A stretch of 8,078 nucleotides of DNA from Nitrospirota bacterium (lineage in GTDB: Bacteria > Nitrospirota > JACRHJ01). The notes under the pieces were generated by a model that saw only the letters and a program-made list of their open reading frames with translations, did no database searches and was not told the DNA's origin. A program made the translations under genes and the position numbers. Positions 1-5,667 of this stretch are shown one piece after another. Positions within the stretch are counted from its first letter, which is position 1. Every line of letters begins with the position of its first letter. The DNA is taken from NCBI GenBank assembly GCA_021785055.1, contig JAJYGS010000102.1:1-8078 (forward strand), in the 5' to 3' direction.

Positions 1-168
1 CGCCACATCCTCTTCAGGGAAGAGACCCGTTACCCCGGCTTCTTCTACAGGGCTGATTTCCCGAAACTGGACGAGACGAACTGGAAGTGCTTCGTCAACT
101 CCAAGATCAACCCGAAGACCGGCGAGTGGACCTGCCACAAGGTCGCGCACAAGGACCTCGTGAAGTAA
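1..168 (+). CDS. aprA: Adenylylsulfate (APS) reductase alpha subunit, C-terminal fragment
   Basis: The first 55 codons run in frame 1 and end at TAA 166-168; the 5' part lies outside the window. The visible peptide has the AprA C-terminal pattern: TRYPGFFYRADFPKLDE, then NWKCFVNSK, then a TGEW turn. AprA is the FAD subunit of the cytoplasmic AprBA heterodimer. It interconverts APS with sulfite plus AMP in dissimilatory sulfate reduction, or the reverse in sulfur oxidation. The tail ends in KDLVK. The identification rests on recalled family similarity plus the qmoABC genes immediately downstream, the usual arrangement in sulfate reducers (often sat-aprBA-qmoABC). AprB would be expected upstream of the window. 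The direction of the reaction cannot be judged from this fragment. Confidence 0.9.
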   Translation, partial: RHILFREETRYPGFFYRADFPKLDETNWKCFVNSKINPKTGEWTCHKVAHKDLVK

Positions 169-222
169 ATCAGGTTTTGTCTAACCTGGCTAGGCCCGCC
201 GCGAGGCGGGCCCTGCCTGATT
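168..222 (+). other. Stem-loops just after aprA
   Basis: Right after the aprA stop lies an 8-bp GC-only stem, GGCCCGCC 193-200 with GGCGGGCC 205-212, capped by the GNRA-type tetraloop GCGA. No U-tract follows, so it is not a classic intrinsic terminator. An outer stem can also form: AATCAGG 168-174 with CCTGATT 216-222. This competes with a small hairpin, CAGGTT 171-176 with AACCTG 183-188, so two mutually exclusive folds exist. Likely roles are a 3' end stabiliser, a processing site, or partial termination between aprA and qmoA. The pairing is seen directly; the role is inferred. Confidence 0.5.
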
Positions 223-310
223 GGATGAGCGGCGGGGGGGGGTAACAACTGTTGCCTTCCCGGAAAAGCGGCGCCGAAAATTTTTAAATTATCAGTCCGG
301 CTTTCTTTTG

Positions 311-342
311 GTTGCTTTTCTTTCACCTTAAAGAAAAGTAAC
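311..342. repeat. Imperfect inverted repeat upstream of qmoA
   Basis: GTTGCTTTTCTTT (311-323) and AAAGAAAAGTAAC (330-342) are inverted copies, 12 of 13 positions matching, around the 6-base spacer CACCTT. The preceding bases (301-310) read CTTTCTTTTG. The whole block resembles a short palindromic element I recall seeing in intergenic regions of many proteobacterial genomes, with a core like GGTTACTTTTCTTT. That recollection cannot be checked here. It could be a dispersed repeat, an RNA hairpin in the qmo leader, or a protein binding site. No T-run follows the second arm, so it is not a normal intrinsic terminator. Confidence 0.5.
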
Positions 343-359
343 ACATAAGGTTTAAAAAC

Positions 360-377
360 TCCGGGCCAGTGCCCGGA
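360..377 (+). promoter_or_regulatory. Hairpin in the qmoA 5' leader
   Basis: CCGGGC 361-366 pairs with GCCCGG 371-376 around loop CAGT, and T360-A377 extends it to 7 bp. It ends 22 bases before the qmoA ATG and 11 bases before the GGAGAGG ribosome binding site (389-395), so it should not block the site directly. It may stabilise the mRNA 5' end or help define a processed transcript. The structure is seen; the function is inferred. Confidence 0.4.
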
Positions 378-399
378 ACATTATGAACGGAGAGGCTGT

Positions 400-1647
400 A
401 TGGCGGAGAACAAGAGCATTCTGGTCGTCGGGGGCGGAATAAGCGGAATTTCCGTGGCCGTCGAGGCGGCTGAAGTGGGGTACAAGGTCCATCTGGTCGA
501 AAGGAACGCGTACCTGGGCGGAAGGGTGGCCCAGCTTAACAAATACTTCCCCAAGCTGTGCCCGCCCTATTGCGGCCTGGAGATAAATTTCAGGCGCATC
601 AGGCCAAACCCCGACATCGACGTTCTGACGATGAGCGAAGTGGTTAAAGTGCAAGGCGGCCCCGGGAATTTTACGGTCACGGTAAAGACCAACCCGCGCT
701 ACGTCAACGAGGCATGCACCTCCTGCGGTAAGTGCGCCGAGGCCTGCCCCGCCGAGCGTGCGAACGGCTTCAACTACGGCATGGACAAGACGAAAGCGGC
801 ATACCTTCCGCACACGCTTGCCTTCCCGATGAGATACGTCATCGACCGCTCGGCATGCGCCTCCGGCTGCAAGGCCTGCGAAGAGGCCTGCAAATACGGC
901 GCCGTCGTGCTCGACCAGCAGCCGGCGACCACCGAGCTCAAGGTCGGCTCCATAGTATACGCGACCGGCTGGAAACCCTACGACATGGGAAACCTGAAGC
1001 TCCTTGGCGAAGGGAAGATGAAGAACGTCATCTCCAACGTCATGATGGAGCGTCTCGCGTCTCCGGGCGGGCCGACAGGCGGGAAGATACTCAGGCCCTC
1101 GGACGGCAAGGAGGCCAAGGTCGTGGGGTTTGTCCAGTGCGCCGGGAGCAGGGACGAAAACCACCTCTCGCACTGCTCCTCGATTTGTTGCATGGCCTCG
1201 ATAAAACAGGCATTCTATCTGCGTGAGCAGTATGCGGACTCGAAGGCGGAGATCTTCTATATAGACTTAAGGACGCCCGGACGGTATGAAAAGTTCCTGA
1301 ACCGGGCGCAGGCCGACGAGAACATAAAGTTTACCAAGGGCAAGGTCGCGGCGGTATCCGAAGACCCGTCCACGGGCGACATAACGGTCGAGCTCGAGGA
1401 CGTGCTCGCCGGGACAAAGAGGAAGGCTACGGTGGAGATGCTGGTGCTTGCCACCGGTATGGAGCCTGAGATGAAGGGAAGCGCAGGAGCGGCTTCGGTA
1501 AGCCAGGACGGGTTCGCCCTGGCGGACCTGCAGAAGCCGGGGATATATTCTACAGGGGTGGCCAAGAGCCCGGTGGACGTGATGACGTCCATACAGGACG
1601 CGGCCGGGACGGCTCTCAAGGCGATGCAGTCGATAGTCAGGAGTTAG
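400..1647 (+). CDS. qmoA: QmoA, HdrA-like flavin/iron-sulfur subunit of the quinone-interacting membrane-bound oxidoreductase
   Basis: A 415-residue cytoplasmic HdrA-like flavoprotein. The FAD-binding Rossmann motif GGGISG is at residues 11-16, with the acidic ribose-binding position at E34 and LGGR at 39-42. A ferredoxin-type set C106-x2-C109-x2-C112-x3-CP116 is followed by a second set C153-x3-C157-x2-C160-x3-C164. The HdrA-family block QCAGSRD (C247) leads into HCSSICC (C259, C263, C264). The C-terminus GIYSTGVAKSPVDVMTS is typical of Hdr/Qmo flavoproteins. QmoA is known to work with QmoB and QmoC to move electrons between menaquinone and AprBA. The start ATG has GGAGAGG (389-395) upstream. 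There are 4 bases to qmoB, whose AGGAG site (1639-1643) lies inside the 3' end of this gene, which suggests translational coupling. It lacks the extra N-terminal and MvhD-like parts seen in QmoB. Order, length and partners make a generic HdrA call much less likely. Confidence 0.94.
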   Translation: MAENKSILVVGGGISGISVAVEAAEVGYKVHLVERNAYLGGRVAQLNKYFPKLCPPYCGLEINFRRIRPNPDIDVLTMSEVVKVQGGPGNFTVTVKTNPRYVNEACTSCGKCAEACPAERANGFNYGMDKTKAAYLPHTLAFPMRYVIDRSACASGCKACEEACKYGAVVLDQQPATTELKVGSIVYATGWKPYDMGNLKLLGEGKMKNVISNVMMERLASPGGPTGGKILRPSDGKEAKVVGFVQCAGSRDENHLSHCSSICCMASIKQAFYLREQYADSKAEIFYIDLRTPGRYEKFLNRAQADENIKFTKGKVAAVSEDPSTGDITVELEDVLAGTKRKATVEMLVLATGMEPEMKGSAGAASVSQDGFALADLQKPGIYSTGVAKSPVDVMTSIQDAAGTALKAMQSIVRS

Positions 1648-1651
1648 CCAT

Positions 1652-3925
1652 ATGGACAGGAAACTTGGCATTTATCTTTGCTCCGGTTGCGGCATCTCTG
1701 ATGCCGTTGATATGGAGAAGCTCGAAAAGGTGGCCTCAGGAGAGCTGAAAGCGGCCTCGTGTGCAGTTAGCCCCTTCCTCTGCGGGAAGGAAGCCTCCGC
1801 AAAAATAGCCGCGGACGTGAGTGACGGCGTAAACACGGTCGTAATCGGCGCGTGTTCGCCCAGGGTCATGTACGACGTCTTCAACTTCGGCCCGCAGACG
1901 GTGCTCGAAAGGGTGAACCTGCGGGAACACGTCGCCTGGTCCCAGCCGGGGGCGGAAATCAAGACGGAAGGCGAGGGGGGCGAGACCAAGACGGTCTTTA
2001 CAGAGTCCACCCAGATGATGGCGGCTGACTACCTGCGGATGGGCGTCGCCAAGGCTATGAAGGCAGAGCCGCCGGAGCCGCTCAGGCAGGAACTGACGAA
2101 GACGGTGCTTGTCGTCGGCGGCGGCGTGACGGGCATGAGGGCCGCTCTGGACGCTGCGGCCCTTGGATACAAGGCAGTGCTGGTCGAGAAGACGGGCGCG
2201 CTTGGCGGATGGAACGCAAAGTCGTTCATGCAGCTTCCGACGAAGGGCGATTTCTCCAAGGCCGAGGAGCCGATAGCAGGCGAACTCATCGCGCAGGTGC
2301 GGGCCGAGGGCAATATAAAAGTTTATCTGAACGCCGAGGTGACCAAGACTGCGGGTGCGCCTGGGATGTACGACGTTACAATCACTTCTGGCGGGACGGA
2401 AGCGCAGGAGAAGATAGGCACCATCGTCATGGCGGTCGGCTGGCAGCCATACGACCCGGCGAATCTCGCGGACAAGTATGGTTACGGCAACATTGCAAAC
2501 GTTATAACGAGCGTCCAGCTCGAGGAAATGGCGAAAGACGGCTCCATCAAGAGGCCGTCCGACGGCAAGGCCGCTTCGAGCGTGCTGTTCATACAGTGCG
2601 CCGGCAGCCGGGATCCTCAGCATCTTCCATATTGTTCCTCGACGTGCTGCGCGACGTCTCTCAGGCAGGCAGGCTACATCCGCCAGAGTTCGGGAGATGC
2701 AAAAGCGATAATCGTCTACAAGGACATGCGGACTCCGGGCCTATACGAAAACTACTACAAACAGGCCCAGAACGACCCAGGCATATTCCTTACCAAGGGC
2801 GAGGTGACGGGCATAACCGAGGAGGGGAACGGGAATCTCGTAGTCGAGGTCTCTGACAGCTTCCTGGGCGAGAAGGTGGGGATCAGGGCGGATTTAGTAG
2901 TGCTGGCCACGGGCATGGTCCCGAACACAAAGCCGCTTGACCGGGCATCGAACGAGCTGTCAATCAGGACGCTGGCGATGGACTACGACGACCAGGCCAA
3001 GGGCGTAAAACCTCTTACGCCCGCGCCGGTATTGAACCTCCAGTACCGCCAGGGGCCTGAAGTCCCGACGCTTGAATACGGTTTCCCGGACTCCCACTAC
3101 ATCTGCTTCCCGTATGAGACCCAGAGGACGGGCATCTACGCCGCAGGCGCGGTGCGCTCCCCGATGGGTGTGGCCGAGGCCCTGCGGGACGCATCCGGCG
3201 CCGCCCTTAAGGCTATACAGTGCGTGGAGCTTACGTCGAGAGGCGCGGCGGTGCATCCGCGCGCCGGTGACATGACATACCCGGAGTTCCGCCTGGAGTC
3301 CTGCACGCAGTGCAAACGGTGCACGGAGGAATGTCCGTTTTCCACGCTGGACGAGGACGAGAAGGGCACGCCGAAGCCGAACCCGACCCGTTGCCGCCGT
3401 TGCGGCGTGTGCATGGGCGCATGCCCGCAGAGGATAATCTCCTTCAAAAACTACTCCGTTGACATCATCGGATCCATGATAAAGGCGGTGGACGTCCCCA
3501 CGGACGACGACTCCCAGATGCGCTTCATATGCCTGATGTGCGAAAACGACGCATACCCGGCGCTCGACATGTTGGGCATTAACCGGCTGAAATACCACAA
3601 CAACCTGCGCATAGTGCCTGTGCGGTGCCTGGGTTCCGTCAACGTCGTCTGGATAGCGGACGCCCTCTCGCGCGGAGTAGACGGGATAATCATGGCCGGA
3701 TGCAAGTTCGGCGAGGATTACCAGTGCCACTTCATCAAGGGCTCGGAGCAGTGTAACAAGAGGATGGACAACGTGCAGGAGACGCTCCAGAGGCTTTCGC
3801 TGGAGCCGGAGCGCGTCCAGCAGATACAGGTTACCGCCTCGGATTACGCCCAGCTTCCCGCCATGCTGGACAAGATAGTCGAAGGCATAAAATCAATGGG
3901 CCCCAACCCCTTCAAGGGCTTTTAG
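1652..3925 (+). CDS. qmoB: QmoB, HdrA/MvhD-like flavin and iron-sulfur subunit of the Qmo complex
   Basis: A 757-residue multidomain protein. The N-terminal HdrA-type region carries C10, C13, C37, C44 and GACSPR (C68). An FAD Rossmann motif GGGVTG is at 156-161, followed by EK and LGGW. The HdrA-family block QCAGSRD (C316) leads to YCSSTCC (C328, C332, C333). Two ferredoxin motifs follow: C551-x2-C554-x2-C557-x3-CP561 and C581-x2-C584-x2-C587-x3-CP591. The C-terminal ~140 residues look like MvhD, the delta subunit of F420-non-reducing hydrogenase, with C627-x2-C630, C659, C684 and C692 as candidate [2Fe-2S] ligands. The HdrA-plus-MvhD fusion is the hallmark of QmoB. It is cytoplasmic and thought to link QmoC to QmoA and AprBA. 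It shares several blocks with QmoA (GWxPYD, RPSDGK, QCAGSRD), showing common descent. The ATG is preceded by AGGAG 8 bases away. Confidence 0.95.
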   Translation: MDRKLGIYLCSGCGISDAVDMEKLEKVASGELKAASCAVSPFLCGKEASAKIAADVSDGVNTVVIGACSPRVMYDVFNFGPQTVLERVNLREHVAWSQPGAEIKTEGEGGETKTVFTESTQMMAADYLRMGVAKAMKAEPPEPLRQELTKTVLVVGGGVTGMRAALDAAALGYKAVLVEKTGALGGWNAKSFMQLPTKGDFSKAEEPIAGELIAQVRAEGNIKVYLNAEVTKTAGAPGMYDVTITSGGTEAQEKIGTIVMAVGWQPYDPANLADKYGYGNIANVITSVQLEEMAKDGSIKRPSDGKAASSVLFIQCAGSRDPQHLPYCSSTCCATSLRQAGYIRQSSGDAKAIIVYKDMRTPGLYENYYKQAQNDPGIFLTKGEVTGITEEGNGNLVVEVSDSFLGEKVGIRADLVVLATGMVPNTKPLDRASNELSIRTLAMDYDDQAKGVKPLTPAPVLNLQYRQGPEVPTLEYGFPDSHYICFPYETQRTGIYAAGAVRSPMGVAEALRDASGAALKAIQCVELTSRGAAVHPRAGDMTYPEFRLESCTQCKRCTEECPFSTLDEDEKGTPKPNPTRCRRCGVCMGACPQRIISFKNYSVDIIGSMIKAVDVPTDDDSQMRFICLMCENDAYPALDMLGINRLKYHNNLRIVPVRCLGSVNVVWIADALSRGVDGIIMAGCKFGEDYQCHFIKGSEQCNKRMDNVQETLQRLSLEPERVQQIQVTASDYAQLPAMLDKIVEGIKSMGPNPFKGF

Positions 3926-3929
3926 GAGG
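3924..3929 (+). promoter_or_regulatory. Ribosome binding site that decides the qmoC start
   Basis: AGGAGG overlaps the last two bases of the qmoB stop codon. It directly abuts the first in-frame ATG (3930), which leaves no spacer. The next in-frame ATG (3936) has a 6-base spacer and is the better start. Confidence 0.75.
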
Positions 3930-3935
3930 ATGACG

Positions 3936-5087
3936 ATGAACGGGACAATCATTGAGCCTGATCTCGGGTTTATAAAAGATTTGACGGCTTCCGGGGCCGA
4001 ATCCCTGAAAAAATGCTACCAGTGCGCGACATGCTCCGTGGTCTGCAAGATAGCTCCCGAAGGAAGCCCGTTCCCGCGCAAGGAGATGGTCTGGGCGCAG
4101 TGGGGACTCAAGGACAAACTCGCGGCAGACCCGGACGTATGGCTCTGCCACAACTGCGGGGACTGCACAACCAACTGTCCGCGCGGCGCAAAACCCGGCG
4201 ACGTCCTGGGTGCGCTAAGGAAGGCGACGATAGAGAAATACGCCATGATAAGGCCGCTCGCGAGCCTCGGAAACAACTTCATCGCACAGTTCATAGTCGC
4301 CGCGATAGTCATAGCCGGCCTGCTTGCGGCGGTCGGGCATACGAACATCTTCGCCAACTACCACTCGGTCGGCAAGGATGGCAAGCTTAATATCATCTTC
4401 AACAATTTCATCCCGACCCACGACATAGACAAGCTCTTCGTGCCGCTCTTCATGCTCGGCGTCGTAACTGCCATATACGGAATGAAAAAGTTCTGGAACG
4501 ACATCTGCGACGCCGCGGGGCTTGGGAAGTTCACGGGCAGGAATGCCCTGCCGAGCATCGCGCCTACGATTGGGCAGGTGCTCAAGCACGACGTCTTCGC
4601 CTCATGCGGCGAGAATAACGACAGGAAGACCCCGCACCTCCTGACGTTCTTTGCCTTCATAGCCCTTTTCATCACCACCAACTGGGCGGTTTTCTACCTC
4701 TACGTGCTCGGATGGAAGCCGGGAGACTACTCCTCGCTTGCCAACCCCTTGAAGTGGCTCGGCAATCTGGGCGCCGTCATGCTCATAATCGGCTCGTACT
4801 GGCTGATCAAGAACCGCAAGGCTAAGTCCGAAAAGCAGACGAGTTCGAGCTTCGACTGGAACCTGCTGTATCTCGTCTTTCTCATCGGCATAACCGGCTT
4901 CGCGGCGGAGGTCTCCAGGATTGCCGGAGCGGTCGTTCCCGCGCAGACGATATACGTCCTGCACCTGATATTAATCGCGCAGCTCTTCATATTCGCGCCG
5001 TATTCCAAGCTCGCGCACATGTTCTACCGCACCACCGCCATGGTCTTCGCAAAGCACACCGGGCGGGAGCTGAAGGCAGCCGCATAA
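3936..5087 (+). CDS. qmoC: QmoC, HdrC-like iron-sulfur plus haem-b membrane subunit of the Qmo complex
   Basis: A 383-residue protein counted from ATG 3936; an ATG two codons earlier (3930) lies too close to the AGGAGG site. The N-terminal HdrC-like domain has two [4Fe-4S] motifs: C27-x2-C30-x2-C33-x3-C37 and C71-x2-C74-x2-C77-x3-CP81. The remainder is hydrophobic with about six likely membrane helices, for example around FIVAAIVIAGLLAAVG, LFVPLFMLGVVTAIYG, LLTFFAFIALFITTNWAVF, LGAVMLIIGSYWLI, LLYLVFLIGITGF and YVLHLILIAQLFIFA. Histidines in or beside these segments (PHLL, VLHL, LAHMF) are candidate haem b ligands, as in the NarI/DsrM-like cytochromes to which QmoC's C-terminal domain belongs. 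QmoC is the menaquinone-reactive anchor of Qmo. It is the last gene of the operon. No qmoD follows, unlike in some Desulfovibrio-type loci. Confidence 0.94.
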   Translation: MNGTIIEPDLGFIKDLTASGAESLKKCYQCATCSVVCKIAPEGSPFPRKEMVWAQWGLKDKLAADPDVWLCHNCGDCTTNCPRGAKPGDVLGALRKATIEKYAMIRPLASLGNNFIAQFIVAAIVIAGLLAAVGHTNIFANYHSVGKDGKLNIIFNNFIPTHDIDKLFVPLFMLGVVTAIYGMKKFWNDICDAAGLGKFTGRNALPSIAPTIGQVLKHDVFASCGENNDRKTPHLLTFFAFIALFITTNWAVFYLYVLGWKPGDYSSLANPLKWLGNLGAVMLIIGSYWLIKNRKAKSEKQTSSSFDWNLLYLVFLIGITGFAAEVSRIAGAVVPAQTIYVLHLILIAQLFIFAPYSKLAHMFYRTTAMVFAKHTGRELKAAA

Positions 5088-5170
5088 TACCGGAGGTTCC
5101 GCGGTAACGGGCGGGATAACGCCGAAGAATTATTTCAGGTTGATTGTTACGGGATTTATCCAATAAAGAG

Positions 5171-5197
5171 ACGGGAGGCGAATGCCTCCCGTTTTTT
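5171..5197 (+). terminator. Intrinsic terminator of the qmo operon
   Basis: ACGGGAGGC 5171-5179 pairs perfectly with GCCTCCCGT 5184-5192 around loop GAAT, followed by T6 (5192-5197). It lies 83 bases after the qmoC stop. On the minus strand the same stem is followed by only CTCTTTATT, so it could also weakly end the convergent small gene at 5215-5466. Bases 5088-5170 show no further gene. Confidence 0.93.
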
Positions 5198-5214
5198 GTC
5201 GCCGGAATAGCGGG

Positions 5215-5466
5215 CTAATTCCCGGTCTTTTTTGCCGCCTGCGCCTGTGCTTCGCTCATCTTTTTGACTATAGGCACGGCAAGTTTCGTGACCTCTTCGG
5301 GCACGTCTTCGTTCAATACCCAGTATAAAGCCGTCATGTAGGTCGCCTGCCGGGCCACCTTGAAGAAATCCTCCGGCTGTACCTGGTGGTTCTTTGCCGT
5401 GAAATCCTTCAGGGCCTCAAGGCTGTCCTGTATCTTTGCGCGTATTTCGGTTTCGCTTCTTATCAT
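5215..5466 (-). CDS. Small hypothetical protein, 83 residues
   Basis: I do not recognise this protein. The ATG at 5466 is chosen because AAGGAG lies 5 bases upstream (5472-5477). A longer GTG start at 5487 would place that site inside the gene. The product is soluble-looking, with no signal peptide, cysteine or membrane segment. It looks mostly helical: an amphipathic N-terminal helix (EIRAKIQDSLEALKDF), a central aromatic segment (QATYMTALYWVLNEDVP), and a C-terminal helix ending in a Lys/Ala-rich tail. The ALYWVLNE segment resembles the xALxWVLGE pattern of short helical uncharacterised phage or prokaryotic proteins, but this is only an impression. A near-consensus promoter (5518-5546) and a good ribosome binding site argue it is expressed. 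It converges on qmoC and diverges from the GAF-HD-GYP gene. Codon use resembles its neighbours. Confidence 0.75.
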   Translation of the reverse strand: MIRSETEIRAKIQDSLEALKDFTAKNHQVQPEDFFKVARQATYMTALYWVLNEDVPEEVTKLAVPIVKKMSEAQAQAAKKTGN

Positions 5467-5471
5467 TTTTT

Positions 5472-5477
5472 CTCCTT
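5472..5477 (-). promoter_or_regulatory. Ribosome binding site of the 83-residue protein gene
   Basis: On the minus strand, AAGGAG sits 5 bases before ATG 5466-5464. This fixes the start downstream of the alternative GTG at 5487. Confidence 0.75.
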
Positions 5478-5517
5478 TGACCGGCACATAGCCGCGGATA
5501 TTGACGTTAACCTTCCG

Positions 5518-5546
5518 ATAATAAAGGCATCTATATTATTTGTCAA
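5518..5546 (-). promoter_or_regulatory. Sigma-70-type promoter for the 83-residue protein gene
   Basis: Read on the minus strand: a -35 box TTGACA (5546-5541), a perfect consensus match; a 17-base spacer; and a -10 box TATTAT (5523-5518), 5 of 6 consensus. Transcription would begin near 5511, giving a leader of about 45 bases before the ATG at 5466. This is the strongest promoter-like sequence in the window. Confidence 0.78.
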
Positions 5547-5560
5547 GAAATCATAATCGG

Positions 5561-5588
5561 TTGAAAAAGAAATTATCCGAAATATAAA
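5561..5588 (+). promoter_or_regulatory. Likely sigma-70-type promoter for the GAF-HD-GYP gene
   Basis: A -35 box TTGAAA (5561-5566), a 16-base spacer, and a -10 box TATAAA (5583-5588), each 5 of 6 consensus, lie in a strongly AT-rich stretch. A start near 5595 would give a leader of about 70 bases. Its -35 box is only 14 bases from the opposing -35 box (5541-5546), so the two divergent promoters may influence each other. Other AT-rich hexamers nearby make the exact boxes uncertain. Confidence 0.5.
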
Positions 5589-5656
5589 ATAAATTATTTT
5601 GTGTTATATTATTATGGTAATATTTAGGTTGTTTGAGATGCGGAGAACCTCAAAAC

Positions 5657-5661
5657 AGGAG
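5657..5661 (+). promoter_or_regulatory. Ribosome binding site that decides the GAF-HD-GYP start
   Basis: AGGAG lies 6 bases before ATG 5668. The upstream in-frame ATGs (5599, 5614 and 5638) have no comparable site, and 5599 would sit almost on the predicted transcription start. Confidence 0.72.
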
Positions 5662-5667
5662 AAACCC

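Noticed and set aside
225..245. Six-codon frame ATG...TAA containing the G9 run, a possible leader peptide
   Set aside because: There is no ribosome binding site upstream, it encodes only Met-Ser-Gly4, and the size is within chance.
45..344. Minus-strand open frame covering the aprA end and the spacer
   Set aside because: It runs antisense through aprA and through the hairpins and inverted repeat; its peptide is low complexity and matches no known fold.
252..356. Sigma-70 promoter for qmoA
   Set aside because: I tried TTGCCT, TTGGTT, TTGCTT and CATAAG style boxes. None gave both hexamers at acceptable spacing, so I do not list one.
352..1173. Long minus-strand open frame opposite qmoA (273 residues)
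   Set aside because: It overlaps a well supported qmoA on the other strand, its translation has no recognisable motif, and such antisense frames are common in GC-rich genes.
1736..2623. Long minus-strand open frame opposite qmoB (295 residues)
   Set aside because: The composition is rich in Arg, His and Leu, as expected of a shadow frame. There is no family motif and it lies entirely within qmoB.
2960..3730. Long minus-strand open frame opposite the qmoB C-terminus (256 residues)
   Set aside because: It is fully antisense to the ferredoxin and MvhD-like parts of QmoB, whose motifs are unambiguous.
5599..5667. N-terminal extension of the GAF-HD-GYP protein from ATG 5599
   Set aside because: It has no ribosome binding site, lies at the predicted transcription start, and would add 23 residues ahead of the start with a good AGGAG.
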